Assembly (NCBI RefSeq): GCF_003363135.1
Contig: NZ_QRBB01000001.1
Coordinates: 2,330,501-2,394,500 of the forward strand
DNA: 64,000 nt
Reading direction: 5' to 3'
From: Alteriqipengyuania lutimaris
GTDB taxonomy: Bacteria > Pseudomonadota > Alphaproteobacteria > Sphingomonadales > Sphingomonadaceae
In this document: positions 9,373 through 17,869 of the stretch, piece by piece
How positions within the stretch are numbered: the first letter of the stretch is position 1
How the letters are laid out: every line of letters begins with the position of its first letter
Made by a program: the position numbers and the translations under genes
Notes under the pieces: generated by a model
The model's input: only the letters and a program-made list of their open reading frames with translations
The model's database searches: none
What the model was told of the DNA's origin: nothing

Positions 9373-9553
9373 TGGCAGTCTCCCGGCTCGAAGAACGCTT
9401 CGCAAGACCAAACGAAATCAATCCGACGAAGACGAGAGCCATCGAGTACACGAGCGAGGATTCCCAGAAACCAGCGATGTCGCCTACCAGATAAGCCATA
9501 AGGAAGAGGGCACAGATCAACCCACCCAATTCAAATGTGGTTCTCTTGCTCAC
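9365..9553 (-). CDS. Small membrane protein between nuoD and nuoE
   Basis: Not recognised. It starts with GTG ([20 protein letters not shown]) in a GTGA overlap with the nuoD stop and ends eight bases inside nuoE. The 62 residues form two helices (about 9-26 and 33-50) with a basic tail [12 protein letters not shown]. Like the other small genes here it has no cofactor motif. Role unknown, presumably linked to complex I by co-translation. Confidence 0.72.
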   Translation of the reverse strand: MSKRTTFELGGLICALFLMAYLVGDIAGFWESSLVYSMALVFVGLISFGLAKRSSSRETANG

Positions 9554-10767
9554 CGGTCACACTCCCCGAAGACGACGTCGATCGCGCCGAGGATGGCGGT
9601 GGCGTCGGCCAGCATGTGGCCCCTGGTCATCATGTCCATCGCCTGCAGGTGCGAGAACGCCGTCGGGCGGATCTTGCAGCGATAGGGTTTGTTCGACCCG
9701 TCGCTGACGAGGAAGACGCCGAACTCGCCCTTGGGGCTCTCGGTCGCGACGTAGACCTCGCCCGCGGGCACGTGGAAGCCTTCGGTGTAGAGCTTGAAGT
9801 GATGGATCAGCGCTTCCATCGACTGCTTCATCTCGCCGCGCTTGGGCGGCACCACCTTGCGGTCGTCGCTGGCGATCGGGCCCGAGGGCATTTCCGTCAG
9901 GCACTGCTTGATGATGCGCGCGCTCTGGTAGACTTCCTGCACGCGGACCATGAAGCGGTCGTAGCAGTCCGAATTGGTGCCAACCGGAATCTCGAAATCC
10001 ATCCGGTCGTACACGTCGTAGGGCTGCGACTTGCGCAGATCCCACGGCACGCCCGCCGCACGGATCAGCGGGCCCGAAAAGCCCCACTTGATCGCGTCTT
10101 CGCGGCTCACGACCGCGATATCGACATTGCGCTGCTTGAAGATGCGGTTGTCGGTGACAAGGCTCATCGCATCGCCGAACAGCTCGGGCAGCCGCCCCTC
10201 GATCCATTCGCCGATATCGACCAGCAGCTTCTCGGGCACGTCCTGATGCACACCGCCGGGGCGGAACCAGGCCGAATGCATGCGTGCGCCGCTGGCGCGT
10301 TCGAAGAAGTTCATGCAGTCTTCGCGCAGCTCGAACACCCACAGGTTGGGCGTCATCGCGCCGACATCCATCACATGCGCGCCGATGTTGAGCATGTGGT
10401 TGGAAATGCGGGTCAGCTCGGCGAACAGCACGCGCAGGTACTGCGCGCGGATCGGCACTTCGAGGTTGAGCAGCTTCTCGATCGCGAGCACGTAGCTGTG
10501 CTCCTGGCACAGCGGCGAGCAGTAATCGAGCCGGTCGAAATAGGGCAGCGCCTGCAGGTAGGTCTTGTGCTCGATCAGCTTTTCGGTGCCGCGGTGGAGC
10601 AGGCCGACATGCGGGTCCACACGCTCCACGATCTCGCCGTCGAGCTCCATCACCATGCGCAGCACGCCGTGGGCCGCAGGGTGCTGCGGCCCGAAATTGA
10701 TCGTGTAGTTCGTGATCTCGTCGTCGCCGGTGGTCGGCGATTCCTCGATCGTCAGTCCGTGTGCCAT
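9550..10767 (-). CDS. nuoD: NADH-quinone oxidoreductase subunit D
   Basis: 49-kDa-type subunit of complex I, 405 residues, forming much of the quinone site with NuoB. The start is [20 protein letters not shown], followed by the conserved [12 protein letters not shown] loop whose histidine contacts the quinone head group in homologues, and RGTEKLIE. It is separate from nuoC, unlike the fused NuoCD of enterobacteria. A lipoprotein gene lies 38 bases upstream. Confidence 0.97.
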   Translation of the reverse strand: MAHGLTIEESPTTGDDEITNYTINFGPQHPAAHGVLRMVMELDGEIVERVDPHVGLLHRGTEKLIEHKTYLQALPYFDRLDYCSPLCQEHSYVLAIEKLLNLEVPIRAQYLRVLFAELTRISNHMLNIGAHVMDVGAMTPNLWVFELREDCMNFFERASGARMHSAWFRPGGVHQDVPEKLLVDIGEWIEGRLPELFGDAMSLVTDNRIFKQRNVDIAVVSREDAIKWGFSGPLIRAAGVPWDLRKSQPYDVYDRMDFEIPVGTNSDCYDRFMVRVQEVYQSARIIKQCLTEMPSGPIASDDRKVVPPKRGEMKQSMEALIHHFKLYTEGFHVPAGEVYVATESPKGEFGVFLVSDGSNKPYRCKIRPTAFSHLQAMDMMTRGHMLADATAILGAIDVVFGECDR

Positions 10768-10805
10768 AAGCTCCTGGCCTTCAATTTACCCGCGGGCCGT
10801 CATCA

Positions 10806-11345
10806 TCAGCCGCATGCCCATTTGCCACCGGCGAACTTGCGCTGCTGGCCATCGGCGGCGACGTAGAGATCGGCGGTACGCTGCGCATCGTTGCCCGCAG
10901 CGGGCACGACTTTCACCGTAACGCCTTCGGCCGACAGGGTCGGCCCTGCATAGATAGCCTCCAGCCCGCCTTCTTCCGCGGTCAGGTTGATCAGTTCGCC
11001 GCCCAGGCGGACGACGCCCTTGCCCATGACCGCCGGATCGTTCGGCGCGCCCGCCATCAGCATTTCCTGCGCATCGAGCGAAAAGGTACAACCGCCGTCG
11101 CGCGGCCCCAGATCGACCCGGGCGATATTGCCGAGTTTCTCGAGCGCCATCGGATCGGCCCCTTCGGGAACGACCGAGCTACGCGCCTCGGTGCTTTCGG
11201 CGGGTGCGACCGTGCCTTGCGGAGCGGGTGCTTCGCCATCGGCACCGACGCGCGCGGCGAAATCGTCACCGCCCTCGCCAGCGCTGTCGTTCTGCGAGCA
11301 GGCCGCGAGAAGGATCGCGGCCGAAACCATCAGCACTTTCTTCAT
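10806..11345 (-). CDS. Predicted lipoprotein between nuoC and nuoD
   Basis: Not recognised by family. The chosen start MKKVLMVSAAILLAACSQ gives a textbook signal peptide and lipobox (LAAC, Cys16) and has GGAG nine bases upstream. The mature part begins with a flexible acidic linker (about residues 18-60) and then a ~110-residue domain with two cysteines (GGCTFSLD and the terminal KWACG). Total length is 179 residues. It is in the same direction as the nuo genes with 53- and 38-base gaps, so it is probably co-transcribed. Function unknown. Confidence 0.75.
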   Translation of the reverse strand: MKKVLMVSAAILLAACSQNDSAGEGGDDFAARVGADGEAPAPQGTVAPAESTEARSSVVPEGADPMALEKLGNIARVDLGPRDGGCTFSLDAQEMLMAGAPNDPAVMGKGVVRLGGELINLTAEEGGLEAIYAGPTLSAEGVTVKVVPAAGNDAQRTADLYVAADGQQRKFAGGKWACG

Positions 11346-11398
11346 CGTTACCATCTCCAACATCCGATCAGCGCCTGCGGACACCCGCAGCCGGTCGA

Positions 11399-12259
11399 TC
11401 AATCCTTGTCCGCCGACTTGCCTTCAGGCTGCGTCGCGGCAGCAGTGTCCTTCGTGTCGCCCTTGCGTTCCGGGCGGTCCTTGCGGTCCTCGGTCGGCTC
11501 GGGTGCGGGGGTGCGATCCTCGCCGGTCATTTCCTCGGCCGGAGCGCCCTCGCTCACTTTCTCGTCGGCTTTCTCGTCCGTCTTCTTGCCCGCCCCGGTT
11601 TCCTTGGGGCTGTCGGTCGTCTTCGATTCGTCGACTGGCGGCGTATGCGCCTTCTCGTCGCCGGGCAGCACGTAATCCGCGCCTTCCCAGGGCGAGAGGA
11701 AGTCGAAGCTGCGCAGGTCCTGGGCGAGCTCGACCGGCTCGTAAACCACCCGCTGCTCTTCCTCTGAATAGCGCAGCTCGACATAGCCGGTCAGCGGGAA
11801 GTCCTTGCGGAAGGGATGCCCTTCGAAGCCGTAATCGGTCAGGATCCGCCGCAGGTCCATATTGCCCGCGAAGACCACGCCGTACAGGTCGAACACCTCA
11901 CGCTCGAGCCAGCCCGCATTGGGCCACAAGGTCGTGACCGTAGGCACGGGCGTCGCTTCGGCGGCGCTGACCTTGACCATGATGCGGCTGTTGAGCGTGA
12001 GCGAGAGCAGCATGTAGACCACCTCGAACCGTTCGGGACGGCTCGGATAGTCGACTCCGGCGATCTCCATCAGCTGCTGGTAGCCGTGATCGTCGCGCAG
12101 CACGCGCAGCGCATCTTCGATCCGATCGCGCTCGACCCGCAGCGATAGCTCGCCGTGCTCCTCGCGCGCCTCGACCAGCATCGCGCCGAGCGCGCCCGAA
12201 AGCGTATCCTTCAAGCCATCGATCCGGGTGAAGCGGGGGGCGGAGTGGAGGACGGTCAT
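11399..12259 (-). CDS. nuoC: NADH-quinone oxidoreductase subunit C with long charged tail
   Basis: 30-kDa-type subunit of complex I. The ATG ([16 protein letters not shown]) is preceded by GGGGAG with seven bases spacing. Residues 1 to about 205 match the family, including [15 protein letters not shown], the [19 protein letters not shown] signature and [10 protein letters not shown]-like end. About 80 further residues are a low-complexity tail rich in K, E, D, T and P, probably disordered. Total 286 residues compared with about 200 for compact homologues. Confidence 0.95.
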   Translation of the reverse strand: MTVLHSAPRFTRIDGLKDTLSGALGAMLVEAREEHGELSLRVERDRIEDALRVLRDDHGYQQLMEIAGVDYPSRPERFEVVYMLLSLTLNSRIMVKVSAAEATPVPTVTTLWPNAGWLEREVFDLYGVVFAGNMDLRRILTDYGFEGHPFRKDFPLTGYVELRYSEEEQRVVYEPVELAQDLRSFDFLSPWEGADYVLPGDEKAHTPPVDESKTTDSPKETGAGKKTDEKADEKVSEGAPAEEMTGEDRTPAPEPTEDRKDRPERKGDTKDTAAATQPEGKSADKD

Positions 12260-12274
12260 GCTAGCGCTCCCCAC

Positions 12275-12853
12275 TCATCGTTCCACCGTCCCGCTGCGGC
12301 GGATCTTCCGCTGCAGCTGCATCACGCCATAGAGCAGCGCTTCGGCGGTCGGCGGGCACCCGGGCACGTAGATGTCGACCGGCACGATCCGGTCGCAGCC
12401 GCGTACGACGCTGTAGGAATAGTGGTAATAGCCGCCGCCATTGGCGCACGACCCCATCGAAATGACATATTTCGGGTTCGACATCTGGTCGTAGACCTTG
12501 CGCAGCGCGGGGGCCATCTTGTTGCACAGCGTACCCGCGACGATCATCACGTCGCTCTGCCGCGGGCTCGCGCGCGGCGCGACACCGAAACGCTCCATGT
12601 CGTAGCGCGGCATATTGACGTGGATCATCTCCACCGCGCAGCACGCCAAACCGAACGTCATCCACCAGAGCGAGCCCGTGCGCGCCCACTGGAACAGGTC
12701 TTCGGTGCTGGTCAGCAGGAAGCCCTTGTCGTTCACTTCGGTCGAGAGAGCGTTGAAATATTCCTGATCCGGCGCGCGCACCTCGCCCGGCTTGGCCGTC
12801 GGCTGCAAGTGCGGGTCCCGCCCGGCAGGAGTGATGGTCTGATTATCGCTCAT
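12275..12853 (-). CDS. nuoB: NADH-quinone oxidoreductase subunit B
   Basis: PSST-type subunit of complex I, 192 residues, carrying cluster N2, the last iron-sulfur centre before quinone. The four ligands are visible: adjacent Cys71-Cys72 in GLACCAVEM, Cys136 in GSCANGGG and Cys166 in [10 protein letters not shown]. The first ~35 residues are a variable polar extension. It ends 15 bases before nuoC and starts 30 bases after nuoA. Confidence 0.97.
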   Translation of the reverse strand: MSDNQTITPAGRDPHLQPTAKPGEVRAPDQEYFNALSTEVNDKGFLLTSTEDLFQWARTGSLWWMTFGLACCAVEMIHVNMPRYDMERFGVAPRASPRQSDVMIVAGTLCNKMAPALRKVYDQMSNPKYVISMGSCANGGGYYHYSYSVVRGCDRIVPVDIYVPGCPPTAEALLYGVMQLQRKIRRSGTVER

Positions 12854-12883
12854 GTCAATTCCACAACGCGCAAGCCGGCAGGA

Positions 12884-13258
12884 CTACTCCCACTCCAACG
12901 CGCCCTTTTTCCACTCGTAAGTCAGCCCGATCGCCAAAATCCCGAGAAAGCTCATCATAGCAAGCCAGCCCGTCCAGCCGGTCTCGTCCAGGCTTACCGC
13001 CCATGGGAAGAGGAAGGATGCCTCGAGATCGAAAATGATGAAGCTGATCGCAACGAGGTAGAAGCGCACGTCGAACTGGCTGCGCGGCTCTTCGAAGGCG
13101 GGAAAGCCGCATTCATACTCGCTCAGCTTCTCTGCCGTGGGGTTATGCGTGCCGGTCAGACGGCTGACACCCATCGGCAGGAACACGAAGACGCACGAGA
13201 TCGCCAGCGCCACGCCGAGGAACAGGAGGATGGGCAGATATTGTTCGAGATCGATCAC
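12884..13258 (-). CDS. nuoA: NADH-quinone oxidoreductase subunit A
   Basis: First gene of the complex I operon, 124 residues with three transmembrane helices. It contains the conserved loop [23 protein letters not shown], in which the cysteine corresponds to the active/deactive switch cysteine of homologues, followed by [14 protein letters not shown]. The start is [18 protein letters not shown]. The 155 bases upstream probably hold the operon promoter. Confidence 0.97.
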   Translation of the reverse strand: MIDLEQYLPILLFLGVALAISCVFVFLPMGVSRLTGTHNPTAEKLSEYECGFPAFEEPRSQFDVRFYLVAISFIIFDLEASFLFPWAVSLDETGWTGWLAMMSFLGILAIGLTYEWKKGALEWE

Positions 13259-13413
13259 GTTTGATTCCAGAGAGCTGGCGATTCCGAAAGCAGGTCTTTC
13301 GGGGCACGCCTCTAGGCCTCAGGCCGCGAACGCGCAAGGGAGCCTGCGACGCAACTCCCCCCGCAATTCATGCAACATCCACGCCCGCGAAGCCGAAGGC
13401 GCACGCGATGCTT
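13259..13413 (-). promoter_or_regulatory. Leader region upstream of nuoA
   Basis: This 155-base non-coding stretch separates nuoA from the aldehyde dehydrogenase gene on the same strand, and it is the only sizeable gap upstream of the nuo operon. It probably holds the operon promoter. I cannot pick out a convincing -35/-10 pair, and no T-rich terminator for the dehydrogenase is visible. Confidence 0.35.
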
Positions 13414-14844
13414 CTATTTCAACTCGCGCTCGATCGCCTTCCTTGCCGTCTCGCCATAGGGCGGCTTGAGCCCGGCGAGCTTGGCGATGTCGATCTTGGG
13501 CTGTTGATAGGTGCTGCGTGCATGGCTGAATTCGCGGAACCCCTCCGGCCCGTGGTAGCAGCCGATGCCTGACGGGCCGACCCCGCCGAAGGGCATGTCG
13601 TCGACCGAAATGTGGAAGATGACGTCGTTGACGGTCACCCCGCCCGAGATCGTGCGATCGAGCACCCGCTCGCGCTCCTTGCTGTCGCCCCCGAAATAAT
13701 AGAGCCCCAGCGGACGGTCGTGATCGTTGATGTAGTCGATCGCCTCGTCCACCGCCTTGTAGGTCTTCACCGGCAGGACCGGCCCGAAGATCTCCTCCTG
13801 CATCGCCTTCATGTCGTCGGTGACGTTCCGCAGAATGGTGAGCGGCATCTTGCGTGTGTTCGCGCTGGCGAAGCTCTCGTTCGCGGGATTGACCACGATC
13901 GCCTCGGCTCCCTTCGACGTCGCATCGTCAACGAGGCCGCGCAGCCGGTCGAAATGCTTGTCGGAGATGATGGCGGTGTAATCTTCGTTGTCGAGCAGCG
14001 TCGGGTACATCTCGTGCACTCCCAGCTGGACGGCGGCGATCACGCCCTCTTCCTGATCTTCGGGCACCAGCAGATAGTCGGGCGCGAGGCATATCTGGCC
14101 GGCGTTGAGCATCTTGCCGAGCGCGATCCGCTCGCCGGCGCGGGTGAGGTCTGCGCCCTTGCCGATGATCGTCGGACTCTTCCCGCCCAGTTCAAGAGTC
14201 ACGGGCGTCAGGTTCTTCGCCGCCGCCTCCATCACCTTGCGCCCCGTTTCGGTCGAACCGGTGAAGACGAGGTGATCGAAGGGGAGCGAGGAGAACGCCT
14301 GCGCGACCTCGGGCCCGCCGGTGATGACGGTGACCTCGTCTTCGGCAAAGGCGTCCGCGATCAGTTCGCGCATCCGGTCGCTGGTTGCAGGTGTGAATTC
14401 GGACGGCTTGATCATCGCGCGATTGCCCGCCGCCAGCACCTGCATCAGCGGGCCAAAGGAGAGGTTTACGGGGAAATTCCACGGGCTCATGATGCCCACG
14501 ACGCCCTTGGGTTCGTAGCGCACTTCGGCCCTGGCCCCCATCAGGCCGAGCGGAAAGCGGACCGACCGCTTGTCCGGCGCGGCCCAGTGATCGAGGTTCT
14601 TGAGGCAGTATTTGCCGAAGCCGATGGTGCTGACGATATCCGTCATCATCGATCCTTCGTAGCTGCGGCTGCCGAAATCGGAGTTCATCGCCGCGGCAAG
14701 CGACTCGCCGTGCTCGGAAAGGATCGACATCGCCCGCTTGATCCGGTCGCGCCGGACCGAGAGCGCTTCGGGCCGCGCCGCCGCGAAGGCCCTGCGCTGC
14801 GCCTGCAGAATAGGCTCGAGGCTCTTTGGCGGGGTGTCGGGCAT
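13414..14844 (-). CDS. Coniferyl-aldehyde-type NAD(P) aldehyde dehydrogenase
   Basis: Oxidises an aldehyde to its acid with NAD(P). The 476-residue protein has the family landmarks: SPWNFP (oxyanion Asn123), FTGSTETGR cofactor loop, general base Glu218 in ELGGKSP and nucleophile Cys252 in NAGQICLAPDY. The Q-I-C-L-A-P-D-Y form and overall length are typical of coniferyl aldehyde dehydrogenases rather than the longer betaine or succinate-semialdehyde types. The start ATG has GGAGA about nine bases upstream. Actual substrate (phenylpropanoid or medium-chain aldehyde) cannot be told from sequence. Confidence 0.88.
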   Translation of the reverse strand: MPDTPPKSLEPILQAQRRAFAAARPEALSVRRDRIKRAMSILSEHGESLAAAMNSDFGSRSYEGSMMTDIVSTIGFGKYCLKNLDHWAAPDKRSVRFPLGLMGARAEVRYEPKGVVGIMSPWNFPVNLSFGPLMQVLAAGNRAMIKPSEFTPATSDRMRELIADAFAEDEVTVITGGPEVAQAFSSLPFDHLVFTGSTETGRKVMEAAAKNLTPVTLELGGKSPTIIGKGADLTRAGERIALGKMLNAGQICLAPDYLLVPEDQEEGVIAAVQLGVHEMYPTLLDNEDYTAIISDKHFDRLRGLVDDATSKGAEAIVVNPANESFASANTRKMPLTILRNVTDDMKAMQEEIFGPVLPVKTYKAVDEAIDYINDHDRPLGLYYFGGDSKERERVLDRTISGGVTVNDVIFHISVDDMPFGGVGPSGIGCYHGPEGFREFSHARSTYQQPKIDIAKLAGLKPPYGETARKAIERELK

Positions 14845-14939
14845 GTCTCGGCTCTCCGATTGTGTTTCTGTCTCACTCTACTACATCGAACGCGACATCA
14901 GCCAAACCGTTGCGACAGCAGAAAGGCACGCGAACCCTC

Positions 14940-16136
14940 ATGGCCCAGTTTTCCAAGGCAGACCCGATCGTCATCCTCTCCTACGCACGCACGCCCATGG
15001 GCGGCATGCAGGGCGCGCTGGCCGACGCCTCGGCGACCGATCTCGGCGCGACGGCGGTAAAGGCGGCGGTGGACCGCTCGGGCGTGCCGGTGGACAGCTT
15101 CGACCGCACTTATATGGGCTGCGTCCTGCCCGCCGGCCTCGGCCAGGCGCCCGCGCGCCAGGCATCGATCAAGGCGGGCCTGCCCAAGTCGGTCCAGGCG
15201 ACCACGGTCAACAAGGTCTGCGGCAGCGGCATGCAGACCGTCATCATGGGCTCCGAAGCGCTCGCGAGCGGTAGCGTCAACTATGTGGTCGCCGGCGGCA
15301 TGGAGAGCATGACCAATGCGCCGTACCTGCTGAAAAAGCACCGTTCGGGTGCGCGACTGGGCCACGACACCGCCTACGACCACATGTTCCTCGACGGGCT
15401 GGAAGATGCCTACGAGGAAGGCCGCGCGATGGGCACTTTCGCGCAGGAAACCGCCGACGAATACCAGCTGACGCGCGAGCAGATGGACGAGTATTCCATC
15501 GAATCGCTTCGCCGCGCCAATGCCGCGATCGAGAGCGGTGCCTTTGCTGACGAGGTCGTTCCGATCACCATCGTGACCCGCAAGGGCGAGACCGTGGTCG
15601 AGCACGACGAGCAGCCCGGCAAGGGCAAGCCCGACAATATCCCGAGCCTGCGCCCCGCTTTTGCCAAGGACGGCACGATTACCGCCGCGACCTCGTCGAG
15701 CATTTCGGACGGTGCCGCTGCCGTGGTCCTCACACGCGAAAGCGTGGCCAAGGAAAACGGCCAGACGCCCGTCGCGAAGATCGTCGCCCTTGCGGCGCAT
15801 GCACAGGAGCCTGCGAAGTTCACCGTGGCACCCATCGGTGCGATCGAGAAAGTGCTCGAACAGGCTGGCTGGTCGGCCGACGAAGTCGACCTGTGGGAAG
15901 TGAACGAAGCCTTCGCCTGCGTCGCCATGTTCGCGATGCGCGACATCGGCATACCGCACGAGAAGATCAACGTGAACGGCGGCGGCACCGCGCTGGGTCA
16001 CCCCATCGGCGCCAGCGGCACGCGGATCATCGTCACCCTGCTCAACGCGCTCAAGCAGCAGGGCAAGAAGAAGGGCATCGCGAGCCTGTGCATCGGCGGC
16101 GGCGAAGCCACGGCCGTTGCGGTGGAGATGATGTGA
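14940..16136 (+). CDS. Acetyl-CoA acetyltransferase (thiolase)
   Basis: Degradative/biosynthetic thiolase II that condenses or cleaves acetoacetyl-CoA. The 398-residue protein has the acyl-accepting Cys94 in NKVCGSGMQT, His354 in GGGTALGHPIGASG and the second catalytic Cys384 in SLCIGGGEATA. The start MAQFSKADPIVILSYARTP was chosen because homologues begin there; an upstream in-frame reading would overlap the divergent dehydrogenase gene. It is transcribed away from the aldehyde dehydrogenase gene, with a 95-base gap in between that must serve both. It stands alone rather than in a fatty-acid operon. Confidence 0.92.
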   Translation: MAQFSKADPIVILSYARTPMGGMQGALADASATDLGATAVKAAVDRSGVPVDSFDRTYMGCVLPAGLGQAPARQASIKAGLPKSVQATTVNKVCGSGMQTVIMGSEALASGSVNYVVAGGMESMTNAPYLLKKHRSGARLGHDTAYDHMFLDGLEDAYEEGRAMGTFAQETADEYQLTREQMDEYSIESLRRANAAIESGAFADEVVPITIVTRKGETVVEHDEQPGKGKPDNIPSLRPAFAKDGTITAATSSSISDGAAAVVLTRESVAKENGQTPVAKIVALAAHAQEPAKFTVAPIGAIEKVLEQAGWSADEVDLWEVNEAFACVAMFAMRDIGIPHEKINVNGGGTALGHPIGASGTRIIVTLLNALKQQGKKKGIASLCIGGGEATAVAVEMM

Positions 16137-16162
16137 CGACCGGCCGGAGCGGATGAAAGGCT

Positions 16163-16189
16163 GCAGGCGGGCCCCTATGGCTCGCCTGC
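16163..16189. terminator. Possible convergent terminator hairpin
   Basis: GCAGGCG and CGCCTGC form a 7-bp stem around a 13-base loop, between the thiolase stop and the last codons of the convergent SH3-protein gene. There is no T-run, so this is a weak call. It could serve either strand. Confidence 0.3.
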
Positions 16190-16645
16190 GCCCCACAGGC
16201 GGTCCGCCTCGACGAAGCCCGAGCGCTTTTCCACCGCGAATTCGCACCAGTTGTCGGCGCAGTCGCCAAGCTTGCCGACCACGCCCGGCTCGAGCCGCCA
16301 CTTGATCGCGGAGTCTATCGTTCCCGCGTCGCGCATCTCGGCAAGACCCTCGCCCGTCACGATCGCGCCGCGCGTGCGGCTCAGCAGGCGGGCGGCGATC
16401 CAGCCGCGCTCGCCGCTGGGGTCCTCGACCAGCCGCCACCCTTCGCGAAGGCGCACCACTTTTACCGGCAACCCCTTGCGCTTGTAGATCCACGCGATCC
16501 GGTATTCCGCGCTCGGTCCCACGCGCATGTTCGCTTCGGTGACGTCTATCGTCGCCCAATATGGCGTCTCGACATTCTGCCCCCCGGCGGGGCTGGCGAT
16601 CAGCAAGGCAAGGCCTGCGGCAAGCATGGTTGCGCGTTTCAGCAT
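16175..16645 (-). CDS. Exported SH3-like domain protein
   Basis: A 156-residue protein with signal peptide MLKRATMLAAGLALLIASPA (cleavage near GGQ). The mature part has two bacterial SH3-like repeats: the first around TEANMRVGPSAEYRIAWIY and GLPVKVVRLREGWRLVEDP with GERGWI, the second ending CADNWCEFAVEKRSGFVEAD. Such domains in exported proteins usually bind cell-wall peptides. A longer upstream reading (ATG 30 codons earlier) would bury the signal peptide, so the internal ATG was chosen. Two close cysteines (ADNWC region) may form a disulfide. Confidence 0.82.
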   Translation of the reverse strand: MLKRATMLAAGLALLIASPAGGQNVETPYWATIDVTEANMRVGPSAEYRIAWIYKRKGLPVKVVRLREGWRLVEDPSGERGWIAARLLSRTRGAIVTGEGLAEMRDAGTIDSAIKWRLEPGVVGKLGDCADNWCEFAVEKRSGFVEADRLWGAGEP

Positions 16646-16740
16646 GGCCGAATGAAGTACCGCAGAGGCCGCCGATCTGGCAAGCCGGGACAAGCCGTCG
16701 CTTGACCAGTTTTGCCCCACGCGCCAAGCACGCAAACTCT

Positions 16741-17757
16741 ATGGCCAGCGCATCTCAATCTCCCGCCCGCCGCATCGAAGGCACACCCCGCGTCATCGTT
16801 ACTCGCGCGCTCTCCCCCGACATCGAGGCGCGCATGGCGGAGCTGTTCGACTGCCGCTTCAACCCCAGCGACACGCCGCTTTCGCGCGAGCAGCTGCTGG
16901 CCGCGATGCGGGAGACCGACGTGCTGGTGCCCACCGTGACCGACCGGATCGATGCGGAGATGATCGCGAATGCGGGCGATCGTCTGCGCCTCATCGCCAG
17001 TTTCGGCGCGGGCACGGATCATCTCGATCTGGCCGCAGCGGCGAAGCGGCGCATCACCGTGACCAACACGCCCAGCGTATTCACCGAAGACACCGCCGAC
17101 TTGGCTTTGGCGCTGATCATCGGCGTGCCCCGGCGCATGCGCGAAGGCGTGGCGCTGGTCCGCAGCGGCGAGTGGACCGGCTGGGCGCCCACCGCGCTGC
17201 TCGGCCGCAAGCTGGCCGGCAAGACGCTGGGCATCGTCGGCATGGGCCGCATCGGCCAGGCCGTGGCGCATCGCGCCAAGGCCTTCGGGCTCGACATCGC
17301 CTACCACAACCGCAAGCGGCTGCCCGAAGCGGTCGAACGGATGTTTGGGGCCACCTATGTCGAAACCCTGGACGAGATGCTGGCGCAGGCCGACATCCTC
17401 ACCCTGCACTGCCCCGCCAACCCGGAAAGCCGCGGTATGCTGGACGCTGATGCGATCCGGCGCATGAAGCCGGGCGCGTTCCTCATCAACACCGCGCGCG
17501 GCGACCTGGTCGATCAGGAAGCGCTGATCGCGGCGCTCGAAAGCGGCCGTCTCGCGGGCGCGGGGCTGGACGTCTATCCGGACGAGCCGGACGTCGATCC
17601 GCGCCTGCTCGCCCACCCCAACGTGATGACCCTGCCCCATATCGGCAGCGCCACCGCCGAAGGCCGCGTCGCGTCGGGCGAGAAGGTGATCGCCAATATC
17701 CGCTTCTGGGCCGACGGCCACCGCCCGCCCGATCAGGTGCTCGACGCGCTCTTCTGA
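16741..17757 (+). CDS. D-2-hydroxyacid dehydrogenase (glyoxylate/hydroxypyruvate reductase type)
   Basis: NAD(P)-dependent reductase of 2-oxoacids, 338 residues. The nucleotide-binding motif is GMGRIG (167-172). The catalytic trio is Arg253 in NTARGDLVD, Glu282 in DVYPDEPDV and His300 in LPHIGSATAEGR. The match to the glyoxylate reductase branch is good because of FGAGTDHLDLAAA and LPHIGSAT. The ATG at the given start was chosen over an upstream in-frame reading that would run into the divergent SH3 gene. Substrate is inferred only. Confidence 0.88.
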   Translation: MASASQSPARRIEGTPRVIVTRALSPDIEARMAELFDCRFNPSDTPLSREQLLAAMRETDVLVPTVTDRIDAEMIANAGDRLRLIASFGAGTDHLDLAAAAKRRITVTNTPSVFTEDTADLALALIIGVPRRMREGVALVRSGEWTGWAPTALLGRKLAGKTLGIVGMGRIGQAVAHRAKAFGLDIAYHNRKRLPEAVERMFGATYVETLDEMLAQADILTLHCPANPESRGMLDADAIRRMKPGAFLINTARGDLVDQEALIAALESGRLAGAGLDVYPDEPDVDPRLLAHPNVMTLPHIGSATAEGRVASGEKVIANIRFWADGHRPPDQVLDALF

Positions 17758-17769
17758 GCCGATATCGCT

Positions 17770-17785
17770 GGGCACACCCGTCGCA
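17770..17785 (+). promoter_or_regulatory. Candidate sigma-54 promoter for the ammonium transporter
   Basis: The segment GGGCACACCCGTCGCA matches the -24/-12 consensus TGGCAC-N5-TTGCA: GGCAC, five bases, then TCGCA with the invariant GG and GC exactly 12 apart. Two positions differ from consensus. Ammonium transporter genes are commonly NtrC/sigma-54 controlled, which makes the position (about 85 bases before the start codon) sensible. Confidence 0.42.
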
Positions 17786-17869
17786 TCTCGCCGCACGCCT
17801 GACCCGATAAACCAATAATCCACCAAATATCGGGCATAGCGTGCGCAATCGGTGGATGGGACGGGGTAC

